Translations under genes and position numbers: made by a program
Notes under the pieces: generated by a model
The model's input: only the letters and a program-made list of their open reading frames with translations
Databases searched by the model: none
Told to the model about the DNA's origin: nothing
NCBI GenBank assembly: GCA_945859605.1
Contig: OX243822.1
Coordinates: 21,073,528-21,137,527, forward strand
From: Lumbricus rubellus
Taxonomy: Eukaryota > Annelida > Clitellata > Crassiclitellata > Lumbricidae
Direction of reading: 5' to 3'
Length of the DNA stretch: 64,000 nucleotides
Shown: one piece after another, positions 10,665 through 21,800 of the stretch
How the letters are laid out: every line of letters begins with the position of its first letter
How positions within the stretch are numbered: the first letter of the stretch is position 1

Positions 10665-12600
10665 CATGTGTACAATCCGTTTAGTTGTTACTGCGGATTA
10701 AAGATGTACGGTTTTCACGAACTCAACATGGGCAAGCTCCCAAATACCATTGTGACTTGATGCACAAACCCCTCTCCTTACTCTTCATCTACCACGCATG
10801 CAGTCGATCGAGTCGTGCGCTACGATCGACTTGGCTAGGCCTCGGCCCACGTTCGACTCCAGAGGCGTATAGCGACCGCCCTCGATCCATACTCTCCGAC
10901 CGAAGGGGCCCCACAAAAAAGGGGCCCCTGAAAGTGGCAAAAATGTAAGATAGGCCTATATAGCTATAGGTAAGTGACATTTGTTGACGTCACTGCACAA
11001 TCCATGTCGGTTTTACTGACAAAACTGTGAAGTAAATACGAAATACATGTAGAATGTTGGCTTACGTACGTAGTCTATGCATATTGAATCTTGTGTATTA
11101 TTTTATTGTTGAAAATAAATACTGCGCTCCAGTTTCTGCATTATAAAATTATGGGGCCCCGTGCACCGGACATAATGTTCGAAGGCCATGAGGGGCCATG
11201 CACGTTCTTTGATCGACTCGTTCGACTAATCGACTCGCCAACCTCGGAATGACTCGATCGACTTAGCTCGACGGCCCACTGCTTAATTCAGCCCTTTTGC
11301 ATTGGGATGATTGGGTAAGAGGGAACTTCAAGTTTCGGAGGGGGGGGGGGGGCGCGGAAAAACGCCCGTTGTGAGCGGACGTTTGGGCGGACGGTAACCG
11401 GTTGCTGAGCCGGTGTCTCGTGAAAGAGTATCCCCTAAAAGTCTCCCCCACCGGAGACTTAATTTTGAAACAGATTCTCTCCCCCCCGCGGATCTGTTTG
11501 CCCTCGAAGAGTAGGCCTATAGCCTATTCTGAAATAAAGTCTCCGTAGGGATGAGAATAGCCTATTTCCGCCGTCCACGAAGTAGTCTCCCCATTTCAAC
11601 TCTAAACATCACCCACTTTAGCCGTCCATCCATCTGCCTGCCTGACTCTCCGAACTTGACCCGCTGCCTATCGATTTTGCTTTGATTGAGCGCCTATGAA
11701 TAAGCTGGTTCCCGTGACTTCGCTTTTGTGCACTGGGCGCTGTAGAAATCTCGAGATTACGATCAGTCGCTTGGTGGCGCGCTGTAGCTTGAAATATTAC
11801 GTCATTATTTCTGCAGATCTTCGTTTCTTAAATTTTTTTTATCTATGGTAACATCATCTGTTAATAACGACGGTGTCATCTACTTTCGATGTTTCTAAAG
11901 TAATAAAATCCAAAGTTGTGGCGCAGAATTTCTTTCACTGTGGTAAGACTGTAGGTTAACAATATTTCTTTCTGTCTAATGCTGCATGAAATATTTCATT
12001 ATTGCATTGGGTATTGCAGATGGTTATGACGAGTTTGTCGATTGGTCGTTCGTAATATTTTAGTAAACAACAGATTATGTAGCGCTATTTTAAGCTAGTC
12101 GCACATTAGCAGCAAAAAGCCGTTGCCTGAAGGATCGGTCGAGCAGACAACTCTTCGAACAGTAACTAAGTAATCACCCAAAACTTCTGACTGTGTATCC
12201 TGCTGTCATGAAATTGCGGAGAAATTGCGACGATGTAGGTGTTATATTTTTGCTTGGCAAAGGGCACAAAGTATATCTTGCTACGGTCCTGTCTGTCTCT
12301 TCCTGCCTCAGTGTCTTTCTGTGTTTGGCTCAATATCATTTAATGCATGTCTTTCGAAATATTTCTACACCACAGGTTCTTCTGTCTAAAAAGAGGAGCA
12401 CTTGGTCCCTTGAGTCAACCAACACTGACGCAGCCATGGATATGAAATGTTAGCAACTTTGTTTCGTAACCTAGGCATATTTGAAGGCGGATGGCCAGTC
12501 CTCTCCCTTGCCATCTCGTCTTCCCACCAACAGTACATGGTTGGTGTACATGCCATAGCTGAGCTGATTATGGGGCGCAGATCTATGGAGCATAAATATC
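10665..12600. other. Non-coding stretch, CpG-richer than its surroundings
   Basis: 10800-11280 has clustered TCGACTCG/CGATCGACT motifs, and 11340-11353 is a G run. No exon can be supported. It lies upstream of the REEP gene, so an unseen 5' exon could lie in or after it. Confidence 0.35.
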
Positions 12601-12604
12601 AGCA

Positions 12605-12690
12605 CAATTTTCTGCCCTGGTGAGGATTTGAACGCCCAACCTCTCGCTAGAAGTCCAAACCGCTAACCACTTGAGTACCATGGACCCACT
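12605..12690 (-). repeat. tRNA-derived SINE head (family C)
   Basis: The minus strand reads GGTACTCAAGTGGTTAGCGG (A-box-like), then after about 30 bases GGGCGTTCAAATCCTCACC (B-box-like). The arms do not form a sound cloverleaf, so this is a SINE head or tRNA pseudogene, not a functional tRNA. Confidence 0.6.
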
Positions 12691-13825
12691 TGTTGCTAAA
12701 TTGACTCAAAATTGAGGTATGGTAAATTCTGTCTTAGATTCTCTGTCATTGGCACATTCATACCTTGATTACGTTGGCATTAGTCATCGACAGCCTAATG
12801 ATGCATATTAAATAATTATGTGAGATAAGGGCATCCCGAGAGCTGTTTGTGTATATACAGTTATACAGAAGTGGTAAATATAGACCATGAACCATCAGCA
12901 TGCAAAATTAGGACAATGCTAATTGGAACAATAGAAGGAAACTGAAACAGACAGACGCTGTCTGTTATCTGTAATCTTGCGATGATGTCTTCATTCTCTT
13001 ATCTGTTTTGCTTAGGTAAGGCTTTGGACCCTGTGGGCTGTTCTCTTTTATCTAGCCGTGCTGAATCGTACTTTGCGCCTGCCTGCGATGCTCCTTATCA
13101 AGTCTCACTTGATCAGTTCAGTCAGCAAACAGTCATTTTAACGTTGCTTTTGTTGATTCAAACTACATCTCTAGTCAGTCTGTTCCAAAGCAATCTTATC
13201 ACCAGCGCTATGATTTGACAGTCAGTGATAGTGTTAATTATATTCTGATTGTAGTAGCATTATCTGATGGCAAAGTTATTTTGATTCGATCATTCTTAAA
13301 ACGCCAGTGCTGTAGATTTGCAATCAGTGTGCTAATGTTACTCACGCTGATAGTAGAGAGCACTCATTTGAAGGGTGATGCAACTTAATTCGACCTTTGA
13401 ATGCTGCTACCGGCAGAGTTGTTTTAGTTTTATTCTTACAATGAGTCTTGATACAAGATTCATTAGTCAGGACTCTTGGAGTTTTTCTAGTTTTATTTTA
13501 CACCACCTGTCTCTGAACACTGTCTCTGAAATCATCATGTTCAATTTTGAAGCCTCAAGGGTCAGTTCCATCAATCTCATGCTTGAAGCAAGAATTTAGT
13601 CTTTCGTTTACATATTCTGAAGTTGAAGGATGTTCCTCAGTTCTGTTGCTTTCAACTTCCGTATCCATCCATCGTAAACCCATCTTCTCCAATTCATGAG
13701 AGATGATTTGACTTTGAACTGATCTTTTCAGTAGATTATGATTTCTTTTATTATGAGTTTAATCAGTTGTTGTCCTGGTCATTATGATGGCAACTCTGTA
13801 GTAAGTGGAAAACCTTCTGAAAATA
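12691..13825. other. Non-coding stretch
   Basis: Short open frames here have no domain, signal or conserved motif. No supported feature. Confidence 0.4.
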
Positions 13826-14065
13826 TTAGATAGAGCTCTACCCTTTTTAGAAAATATTAGTTAGCTAGTTTTTTAAAGAAAATGTTAGATAGATACCTTT
13901 TGAAAATATTAGATAGTTAAAAAATATTAGATAGCTACATTTTTTTAAAATATTAGATAGTTAAAAAATATTAGATAGCTACATTTTTTAAAATATTAGA
14001 TTATTTAGATAGCTACCTTTTGAAAATATTAGATAGCTACCTTTCGAAAATGTTGGATAGCTACC
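13826..14065. repeat. Minisatellite, about 24-bp degenerate unit
   Basis: Roughly eight or nine copies of a unit like ATTAGATAGCTACCTTTTGA with A-rich spacers. Copies vary in length and sequence. Non-coding. Confidence 0.8.
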
Positions 14066-14120
14066 TTTTGAAAACATCTATCATTTGATCGTTCTAATTT
14101 CTTACACAGGGCCCTAGTTT

Positions 14121-14566
14121 GGCCTAAAAAAAATGTTGTGTTTCCGGTAACAGAGCTAAAAAAAATTGGGTAGGTAGGTCGGAAAATATTTTTATTTTGG
14201 TAAAATATTTTTATGCAGTGTCTATCCGAAAAAGTATACCCCTCTACTGCCTCTAATCTTTTTTGCACGCTGAAACAAAGTACGTGTTCTAAGCAAGTAT
14301 AAACTGCCTATTTCCCCGACTGTCTGCACCTAAAACTGCTCTAGAAACAGTCCTATTAATTTCATTTTGTTGAAGTCTCTTATGTTATGTCAATAAAAAT
14401 GGGTTTTTTTAAAATTTGAAATAAATTTAAATTTTTTGGGGGAAAACAATTTTTTTGGGGGAAAAAATAATTTTTTGTAATAAATTTTTTTTACAAAAAT
14501 ATTTGAGTCGCGGCCGTAAAAATGGGTCGGTCGGGTTACCGGAAACACAACAATTTTTTTTACGCC
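14121..14566. mobile_element. MITE with GTTTCCGGTAAC termini, copy 1
   Basis: The left end reads GGCCTAAAAAAAATGTTGTG and then TTTCCGGTAAC. The right end is the complement, GGTTACCGGAAACACAACA. The inside is A/T-rich. A second copy in the same orientation lies at 21543-21947, sharing 'TTGGGTAGGTAGGTCGG' and 'GGGTCGGTCGGGTTACC'. No coding capacity. Confidence 0.8.
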
Positions 14567-15135
14567 TTGCGTCTGTTGGCCGCCATCGCTGTAGTATTTG
14601 CTTGTAATGGTATAGAAACATGTGTCGTGGTTGCCACTGTTGCCGTCATATGGCTGTGGTCATTTTAACAACTTAACAACGTGCTGCACTGGATTTACGG
14701 TGGCTTTTAGTGCACGTCATCATGAGAGTGTTTAAAAAGACAGGTATAACTACACATGCAGTGGTGAGTTATAAATCAAGGGATCATATGTTTAGCAGAG
14801 CCGCATAGTTACAGGACTTTTGAAAAACAAATAAAAACATCCATCAAAACAGATAAGGAAGTAGGCCAAGTGAGGCCTACTTCGTACATTGCTCTGCCCT
14901 GCTCGCTGGTTGTGTATGGCAGTGTATGTGCTTGTTACTTGATGCTGTAAATTAAAAAAATACTAAGTACATGCAGGCCTATGTGATCTGATGTTAATTT
15001 ATTATATACCTTCAAACATACCGGTACATAAGTATATGTATGTTTGTGGGTATATAATAAATTATATAAGTTATCATGTAAACTTGCGTAATATTGGGGT
15101 CTATGATTATCTGTGGTATAATAGTGATTGCTTTT
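14567..15135. other. Non-coding stretch
   Basis: No gene or element recognised. Confidence 0.4.
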
Positions 15136-15137
15136 TG

Positions 15138-15430
15138 TTGTGTGTGTGTGTGTGTGTGTCATTCTGTTATTCCACTTCTCTGGTTATGTGTTCATTTGTT
15201 TGTGCATATGCAGACGGAGTGCAGGAAGAGACACAGAAAGAGAGGCAGAGAGAGAGCAAGACAGAGACAGAGAGAGAGACACAGGCAGAGAGAGAGAGAC
15301 AGACCCAGAAAGACACACAGAGAGACACAGTGGCAGAGAGAGAGAGCAAGGCAGAGACAGACACAGAGATAGACAGAGAAACACATAGAGGGACACACAG
15401 AAAGACACAGAGAGACAGAGAGATAGACAC
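15138..15430. repeat. (GT)n followed by GAGACA/CAGAGA purine-rich array
   Basis: 15138-15160 is (TG)n. From about 15222 to 15430 the + strand is an imperfect array of AGAGAC/AGACAGAG. Ser/Leu/Cys-rich or Arg/Glu-rich open frames across it are low-complexity artefacts. Confidence 0.9.
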
Positions 15431-15716
15431 ACTGGCAATCATGATCAGAAGCACGTAGTTTCGACACATACCCTGGTTGGGTTACATTCCCGTTTCTTCA
15501 GCCTGTTAATCTGAATTAATGGTAAATTGTCGATGACATGATTGTAACAGTTGATGTTGCTTAAAGATAATCCGAAATTTTACTTCTTCCAGGCAGGCAC
15601 TCACACACACATAGAACCCAGACAACGGAATTTGCTGTTACCAGACATTCGGGAGTGTAAGCGGGAGGGGGAGCCAGTAGTTTCAGTTTAACCACACAGT
15701 GTGATTACAACGATTA

Positions 15717-15912
15717 TTGTGAACTCCGCCACTGGTCGCACTCTGCTAGTGCCAGTCCCAAGCCTGGATAAAGGAGGAGGCCATCGCTAATGGTCTTTGT
15801 TACCACACAGTGACGTTAAACTGCAAATACACACACAACGATTATTGCTGTCGCCCTCCTCCTTTATCCAGGCTTTGGACTGGCACTGTCAGACTCAATG
15901 CAAGCAGTGGCA
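15717..15912. repeat. Inverted repeat of a MITE-like family (AAGCCTGGATAAAGGAGG)
   Basis: GCCACTGGTCGC...GTCCCAAGCCTGGATAAAG at 15728-15775 is the imperfect inverted copy of CTTTATCCAGGCTTTGGAC...CAGTGGC at 15863-15912. Related sequence recurs at 17300-17350 and 61645-61690. Confidence 0.65.
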
Positions 15913-15935
15913 GAGTTAAAGAGGTTTGCTATACT

Positions 15936-16009
15936 TGCAGTGCTAAGCAAAAAGACAGTAACTCAGACTGTTATGGTAAGGAGTTACTGTCTTTTTGCTT
16001 AGCACTGCA
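15936..16009. other. Perfect 29-bp hairpin with 16-nt loop
   Basis: Arm 15936-15964 (begins TGCAGTGCTAAGC, ends CAGTAACTC) is the exact reverse complement of 15981-16009. The loop is 15965-15980. The transcript would fold into a perfect stem. It could be a small-RNA precursor or a very young foldback. Confidence 0.9.
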
Positions 16010-17815
16010 GTAAATAATAGGGAATTGCTGGTGTACATTGTCAGTGGGAGGCAGCAGCTGTTCTGTAGCAAAACACATGACCCCACGCTGCACAGCGTAT
16101 AAACAACAGCGTGTTAATATTAGACATGCTGATCCGAGTTCACTCGATCCGTGCAATAGGAGTAATACACCCAGCCACCAGACTCTCTTCGTATGTAAGG
16201 ATGGCTCTGCATATGTAGGGATGCTGGTATCTTAGACAATCCATCTCTCTTTCTCTGTTTGCAATGCAGTTGATGCTGCCGTTATTCTAAGAAACTAAAT
16301 CAGTGTAAAGTTCTGGCATTTTTGGACCTGCGAACACAGTGCTCAGGATGTAACGTTGATAGGATTTCTGTTCGTGAGTTCCATGTTATTTTGGTGTTTT
16401 TTGTCTGTGCGGGTTTTTGTGAAGCGTAAAAATGAGTAGATGTTGATGTCCATAAATAACTTGGTTTATTGGAGACTTCTAAGCTTCGTGGTTTGGGTAA
16501 ATGGCAACGGTATTGTTCGAGGTAACTAACTTGCTTTTATCATCATCATCATCATTTTCTGATGCCAGTCATTTGGTGATGATTGGTACAAATAAATGGT
16601 CTTAGGTCATATGTCAAGTGCACTGCTAGCTATGCAGGTTGTTCACAGTGATGTTATGTCCTAATTTATATTACCTATATACATAATTGCCTGTGATCTC
16701 ATGTACAGCGCCCTTTCCTTCGGCCTCGGCTGAGCTATGGCGCTAAATAAATTGTCTTATTATTATTATTATTATTATTATACAGTATATACTGGGTAGT
16801 TGTGGTTGCTCTCAACTTGCTAATATTTCAGAATGTGCACCAAGATGCGGTTAGCAGTTGGCTTCAACAAGGGAGATACCTAATTTCAATAAGGAGCAAC
16901 ATGTTTAGCAGTTCTAAGCCATAACCTAGCCGACCTATATTATTATCTGCTAAGTAGAGCCCACCCACTTGGCAAGCGTCTATATTTTGCAGCCTGTATC
17001 CTATGCTCCAGCGAGTCAGCCAATGAGAAGCAACGTGCTGCGGCTGTTATCAGAGACAAGATCGATGTATACAGAAAATCATCTTCTCCTCTTGCAGCAA
17101 TAGAAGTAATCGTCCTTGAGAAAAGCTCAACCAGGCGGTGTCTTACCGCTCTTGCAGCCGCCGAACACTGCAGTTCGGCGGCTACAACTCGGTGGGTAGG
17201 CTACCGTAGGAAGACTTTCAGATGCAACAGCCTAGTGTTAAGGCTGTCTGCCACTGATAGATAGCTGCCGTGGTGAGATCAAGTGTAATGGACAACTCCT
17301 CTAGCAGTGCCAGTCCCAAGCCTGAGTGAAGGAGGAGGGCGACGCTAATTCTAGTCAAGTTCCACGCACGACCAACATCATCACCACCAACTACCGTAGC
17401 ACCATCCTGTTTCCTGTTGCCTGACATTGTCATCACAATGTTTTCTTTAATTTGATATTAGTGTTTCCCTGAGTCTGGCCCTTCCTTTTGTATCTACAGA
17501 AGCTTTGTTGTCATTACTTATTCTTGTTGCAATGGTTGGCTGCAATTAGGCCATTGATTGATTGATTTATTGATTGATTGACTTGCTGGCTGGCTGGATG
17601 GTTGGTTGGTAATAAAAATGGCAGTGATATTACCTTGTCACTTTGAGCTTGCGCTGTTAGTTCCTTGAACGAAGAGCCAATGGTGCATTCATCTGAAGGA
17701 GTTAGTTCCTTGAACTAACAGCTCAAGTGATATTAACAGACACAAAAAGATGGCATGCATGTATAACTGGTATTAAAACACAATAGTTATGCTCATGTAG
17801 ATGATGATCACTGTG
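16010..17815. other. Non-coding stretch with short repeats
   Basis: It holds a 66-bp dispersed repeat with a (TTA)n tail at 16700-16780 and a MITE-family fragment at 17300-17350. 17545-17600 is GATT/GGCT-rich simple sequence. No exon is supported. Confidence 0.4.
16703..16782 (-). repeat. Dispersed short repeat with (TTA)n tail
   Basis: GTACAGCGCCCTTTCCTTCG and CGGCTGAGCTATGGCGCTAA followed by (TTA)n. The reverse complement with its (AAT)n tail is at 53997-54070. It resembles the 3' end of a SINE or short LINE that ends in a microsatellite. Confidence 0.7.
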
Positions 17816-17824
17816 CTGTCTTTT

Positions 17825-18120
17825 CACCACAGGTGTCTGCAGCGATGGTTATCAATTTTTTCCCAAGTACTCGATCTTGTGCTGCTATTCTTAGGCTTTG
17901 AGATCTTGTTTACACCAGTGTCATCTATCCATTCTGTCTGTTAGGTCTTCCCCTCCACCCATTCTCATCCATAGTTCCCAACAACATTGTTTTTATTCTT
18001 CTCGTATCATCTGTCCTGCATATATTATTATGTCCAAATAGTTTCGTCTCGTCACTGTTTGCGTTAGGTCTGGTATTTATATTTAGTCTTCTTCGTGGTA
18101 CCTCCAGGTTTGAGTTGCAT
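17825..18120 (-). pseudogene. LINE ORF2 C-terminal fragment, decayed
   Basis: Minus-strand frames give ETKLFGHNNICRTDDTRR, GWRGRPNRQNG and AAQDRVLG..LITIAADTCGEK. This is the order of the end of a non-LTR ORF2, with a stop and frameshifts between blocks. It lies just upstream of the first recognisable REEP exon and may be part of an intron or the 5' flank. Confidence 0.6.
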
Positions 18121-18789
18121 TAATACAATCCTTAAATAAGTGTAGCTGTCAGCATATGCTTCACCAGATGCAGTGACATTGCCACAGTGTGGTTCAGGGT
18201 AGTTTGGACCACCTCACTACATGAAAAATACGAACCACACAATTTTTTTAAATCCGTTCAATTTTCATTTGGGTATGAAGTGGAGGGTCAAGCAAAGCTT
18301 GTTGAAAATGCCAATTGTCTTGGAACCCTGCCATTACTGCCCCACTTTCTAAGGGTTGGCTATGCCCCGACCATATCATATACTAGACCAAGATACGTTG
18401 AAGAACTTTCTTCCGGTATCTTTACATTCTGCTTAGCTGCTTATAAACAGGTGTTGAAAATGCAAATTAGCTGAGCTACAGGAACTGTACCTGGGAAGGA
18501 CTGCACTGTCAAGCTAGGACAATACACAGCGATGTGCCCTATGTAATACCTGGGTTTCTTTCAAGATTCATGCACCAATGGTCCGTGCATGCATGAGAGG
18601 GCTTTGAGTGTTTACTAATCTAGGTATAGGTCTGTTATGCACATTTGGTTGGTTGTAAAGTAAGACTGTAATTTTTTTGGTTACAGACTGAGAGTGAAGT
18701 GGTTCTACTGTGAAGTGAAGTGGTTTTACCATGACCGATAATGTATCAATGACTAATCATCGTCGTCATCATTGTCATCATCTGCGGTC

Positions 18790-18891
18790 ATGAGTGCGCT
18801 CGTCTATCAGGGTTGCCGACTCACGCTCGGCATTCTCTATCCAGCATACTGCTCGTTCAAAGCAGTTCGAAGTAAAAACGTCAAGGAATAT
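18790..18891 (+). CDS. REEP exon 1 (start uncertain)
   Basis: 34 codons from an ATG, ending in KNVKEY just before the donor GTGAGT; phase 0. The LYPAY block is the REEP signature. A CAG at 18808-18810 could instead be a splice acceptor from an unseen upstream first exon, since residues 1-12 do not look like the usual REEP start. Confidence 0.8.
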
Positions 18892-21800
18892 GTGAGTATC
18901 GTCGTTAATTATTGTTATTATTATTTTTTATATATTTAAAACTTACACAATGCAGGATGATTACAATTCATATTATGAACAGATGATGATAGGTTTTTAC
19001 GTCCTGAGTTGAATTTGACTGTTGGCAGCCATGCAAGGCGTCCGTGTCATCCTACTGCTAGCTTTACCAATGCCATCTGTCGAATGGAAGGTTGATTGGA
19101 CCTTAGCATTAAACCTTACACTAGAATTGCTGTTGTGTGATCAATTACATGTATGCATGTATGTGTCTTTAACTTGGTTTTTATGTAGGGCATCTTTTGA
19201 GCAGCTCTAATGTGGCTGTTTAACAGATCTCATATAAATGTGCAATTTATTTGGTCTTTGCTGTACCATCGGCTGATCGTCGCTTTTGTGCTTTGGAGTG
19301 TCCCAAAAACTTAAGTACTCTTTAATCAATAATGACAGCAAGGTATCAACGTTAAGGAGAATCTTTAGTAAACTTTGCACTGGACTGTGAGTCAGTGAAG
19401 TACGTTTATATAAACATACTGATGATTACGATACCCAACTAGCTCTTATCGTATATTATTTTTACTGTTTTGTGCGTGCAAATACCGTACCGAGACATTA
19501 TGTAGTTGATTAACATTGTGAAGTGCTGCCTATGTGTGAATGCGATAATTTCTTGTAGATCTGCATTTTAGCGTTGGCGAAACTATATACCAACCTTTTA
19601 AAAGAATTTCTAGAACTGCACAACCCCTTCTTTTCCTACTCGTCTTATACCAAGGCTTTTTAAACAGAATTTTTAGAACCGCACAACCCCTTCTTTTCCT
19701 ACTCATCCTCCATTGTAAATTACTCAGAATCCGATGGTAGCAGCCTGGTTTAAAAAAAAACTATTTTTAACTGCACAGCAGTGCTTCTACAACTGCACAG
19801 ATCCATTAAGAACTGCACATTTAGAGCTGCATGCGTAGAAAAGCCCTGTCGTGTAAGCTTACCAAAAGTAAATGCAGAGGTTTAAGCAACTTGGCCTATA
19901 TTTAATGTTGTTGTTTCTTTTCGCAGGTGAAATGGATGATGTACTGGATCGTTTTCGCGCTCTACAGCTTCGTTGAAGTTTTCGCCGACTATATTCTCGT
20001 TTGGTAAGAGGATTGTAGACTGTTGCAAATGTCCACTTCACTCAACCAACAGACTTTACCTTTTCGTTTCTCGTTCTAGAACTGTCTCAATCTCGATCAT
20101 TTGCCTCAATTGGACCTTGTCTTTGGAATGCGCTTTCTCCTTCTTTTCTCTTTACACTTCTGTCTGGTAGTCTCTATTCTGCCTTGTCTCTTCTCAAAAA
20201 CTTGCTTCTTCTCGCAGGGCCGTGCACACTGGGAGCACCTCTGAACGATTAACCTCGCTTGTAAATTGTTATATGCAATACAATACAATATTGACGTTGG
20301 TTTTGTCTGTTGATCTGTTCTGAAATGTCGCTATCCATTTCTTTTTGTATTCTGCTAAATGTTGCTCTGCATTTCTTTGTGCTACATACGCCGAAAGCGA
20401 CCAGCAGCATGCTACACACTGGTAGTAAGCTAGGGTAGCATGGGAGAAAAAATTGGGAACTGCATGCCTGTCATCTATTTGTAATGCATTGTCATGTCAG
20501 TCACCGACGTCACTGTGCGACGGTTGGTCACATGCATGGACTAGAGCTCTCCACTGCCTCCTATCGCGTGCAGCGGCGAGAAGATTGGATCCGGAAAGAC
20601 GGGACCAAGCAAGAATGTTGTCAATCCAGCTAATACGCGGTCTACCCTTGCGTCGATAACCTTCCACGTGACCCAGCATAATGGCTTTTTCCACGCAATC
20701 CTGGGGAATCCTGATGTTATGACCGAAATAGGAGAGTTTGCGAGCTTTGATGGAACCCAAGAGCTCTGGTGAAATACATTAATGTAATGCATTAGAGGGT
20801 TGTATTTATATTAGTTCATGAATATTTTTTACCATTACTTTTAAGCTGAGGTGTTGTGAATCATCTGGTTATTTTTCTGTATGAATTAGTCTTTGTGTTT
20901 AATAACAAGTGTTATACAGTACACATGCACACACATACCGGTACATGTGAACACTCATGCACTGACACATATGTCTGGACTCTCCCTAGATAATGAAACA
21001 TCTGTGTATGAAGCACAAAGAATTGAGCAGACTATTATAGTATCCATATCTTGCCTTTTACATCAATTAATATCTAGATCAGGCTTGTTCAACCTGCCGC
21101 CCACAGGCCTTAGACCGGCCTGCCAAGTGGGTCCATCTGACCAGCTGGGCGTTTTGAAATATTGATTTTCATATGTTGAAAATTGTGGGTTGCATGTGCT
21201 AAATTGATATTTGGACAGGTCGTAAAAATTTCCCATAATTCTTTGCTTCACAATATAGGAAGTTTTAATGTTTGCCATCTGGTGAAATATTTAATAATAA
21301 TAATAATAATTTCAATTTTTTTAAATTTCAAATGCGCACAACACAGTATGATATACAATGAATAATGAATGGTTGATGACAAGTCATTAAACGGATTGAA
21401 TTTATCTGTTGACAGCCATACAAGGCTTCAACCACATTCTACTGCCCAGGATAGAATAGCGGAATGCAAACCCACTTTCGTGTGCTCTGCATGCCAGAGT
21501 GTTAGACATCACCCTAAACCCCCTCTTTTCTTCATTTAGATAAGGCCTAAAAAAATGTTGTGTTTCCGGTAACAGAGCTAAAAAAAATTGGGTAGGTAGG
21601 TCGGAAAATATTTTTATTTTGGAAAATATTTTTATGCAGTGACTATCCGAAAAAGTATACCCCACTAGTCTTTTTTGCACGCAGAAACAAAGTATGTGTT
21701 CTAAGCAAGTATAAACTGCCTATTTCCAGACTGTCTTCACCTAAAACTGCTCTAGAAAACAGTTCTATTAATTTCATTTAGTTGACGTCTTTTCTGTTAT

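Noticed and set aside
12193..13218. Possible upstream exons of REEP or another gene
   Set aside because: Short open frames with no REEP-like N-terminal residues; one candidate donor (after 13015) has no supporting frame.
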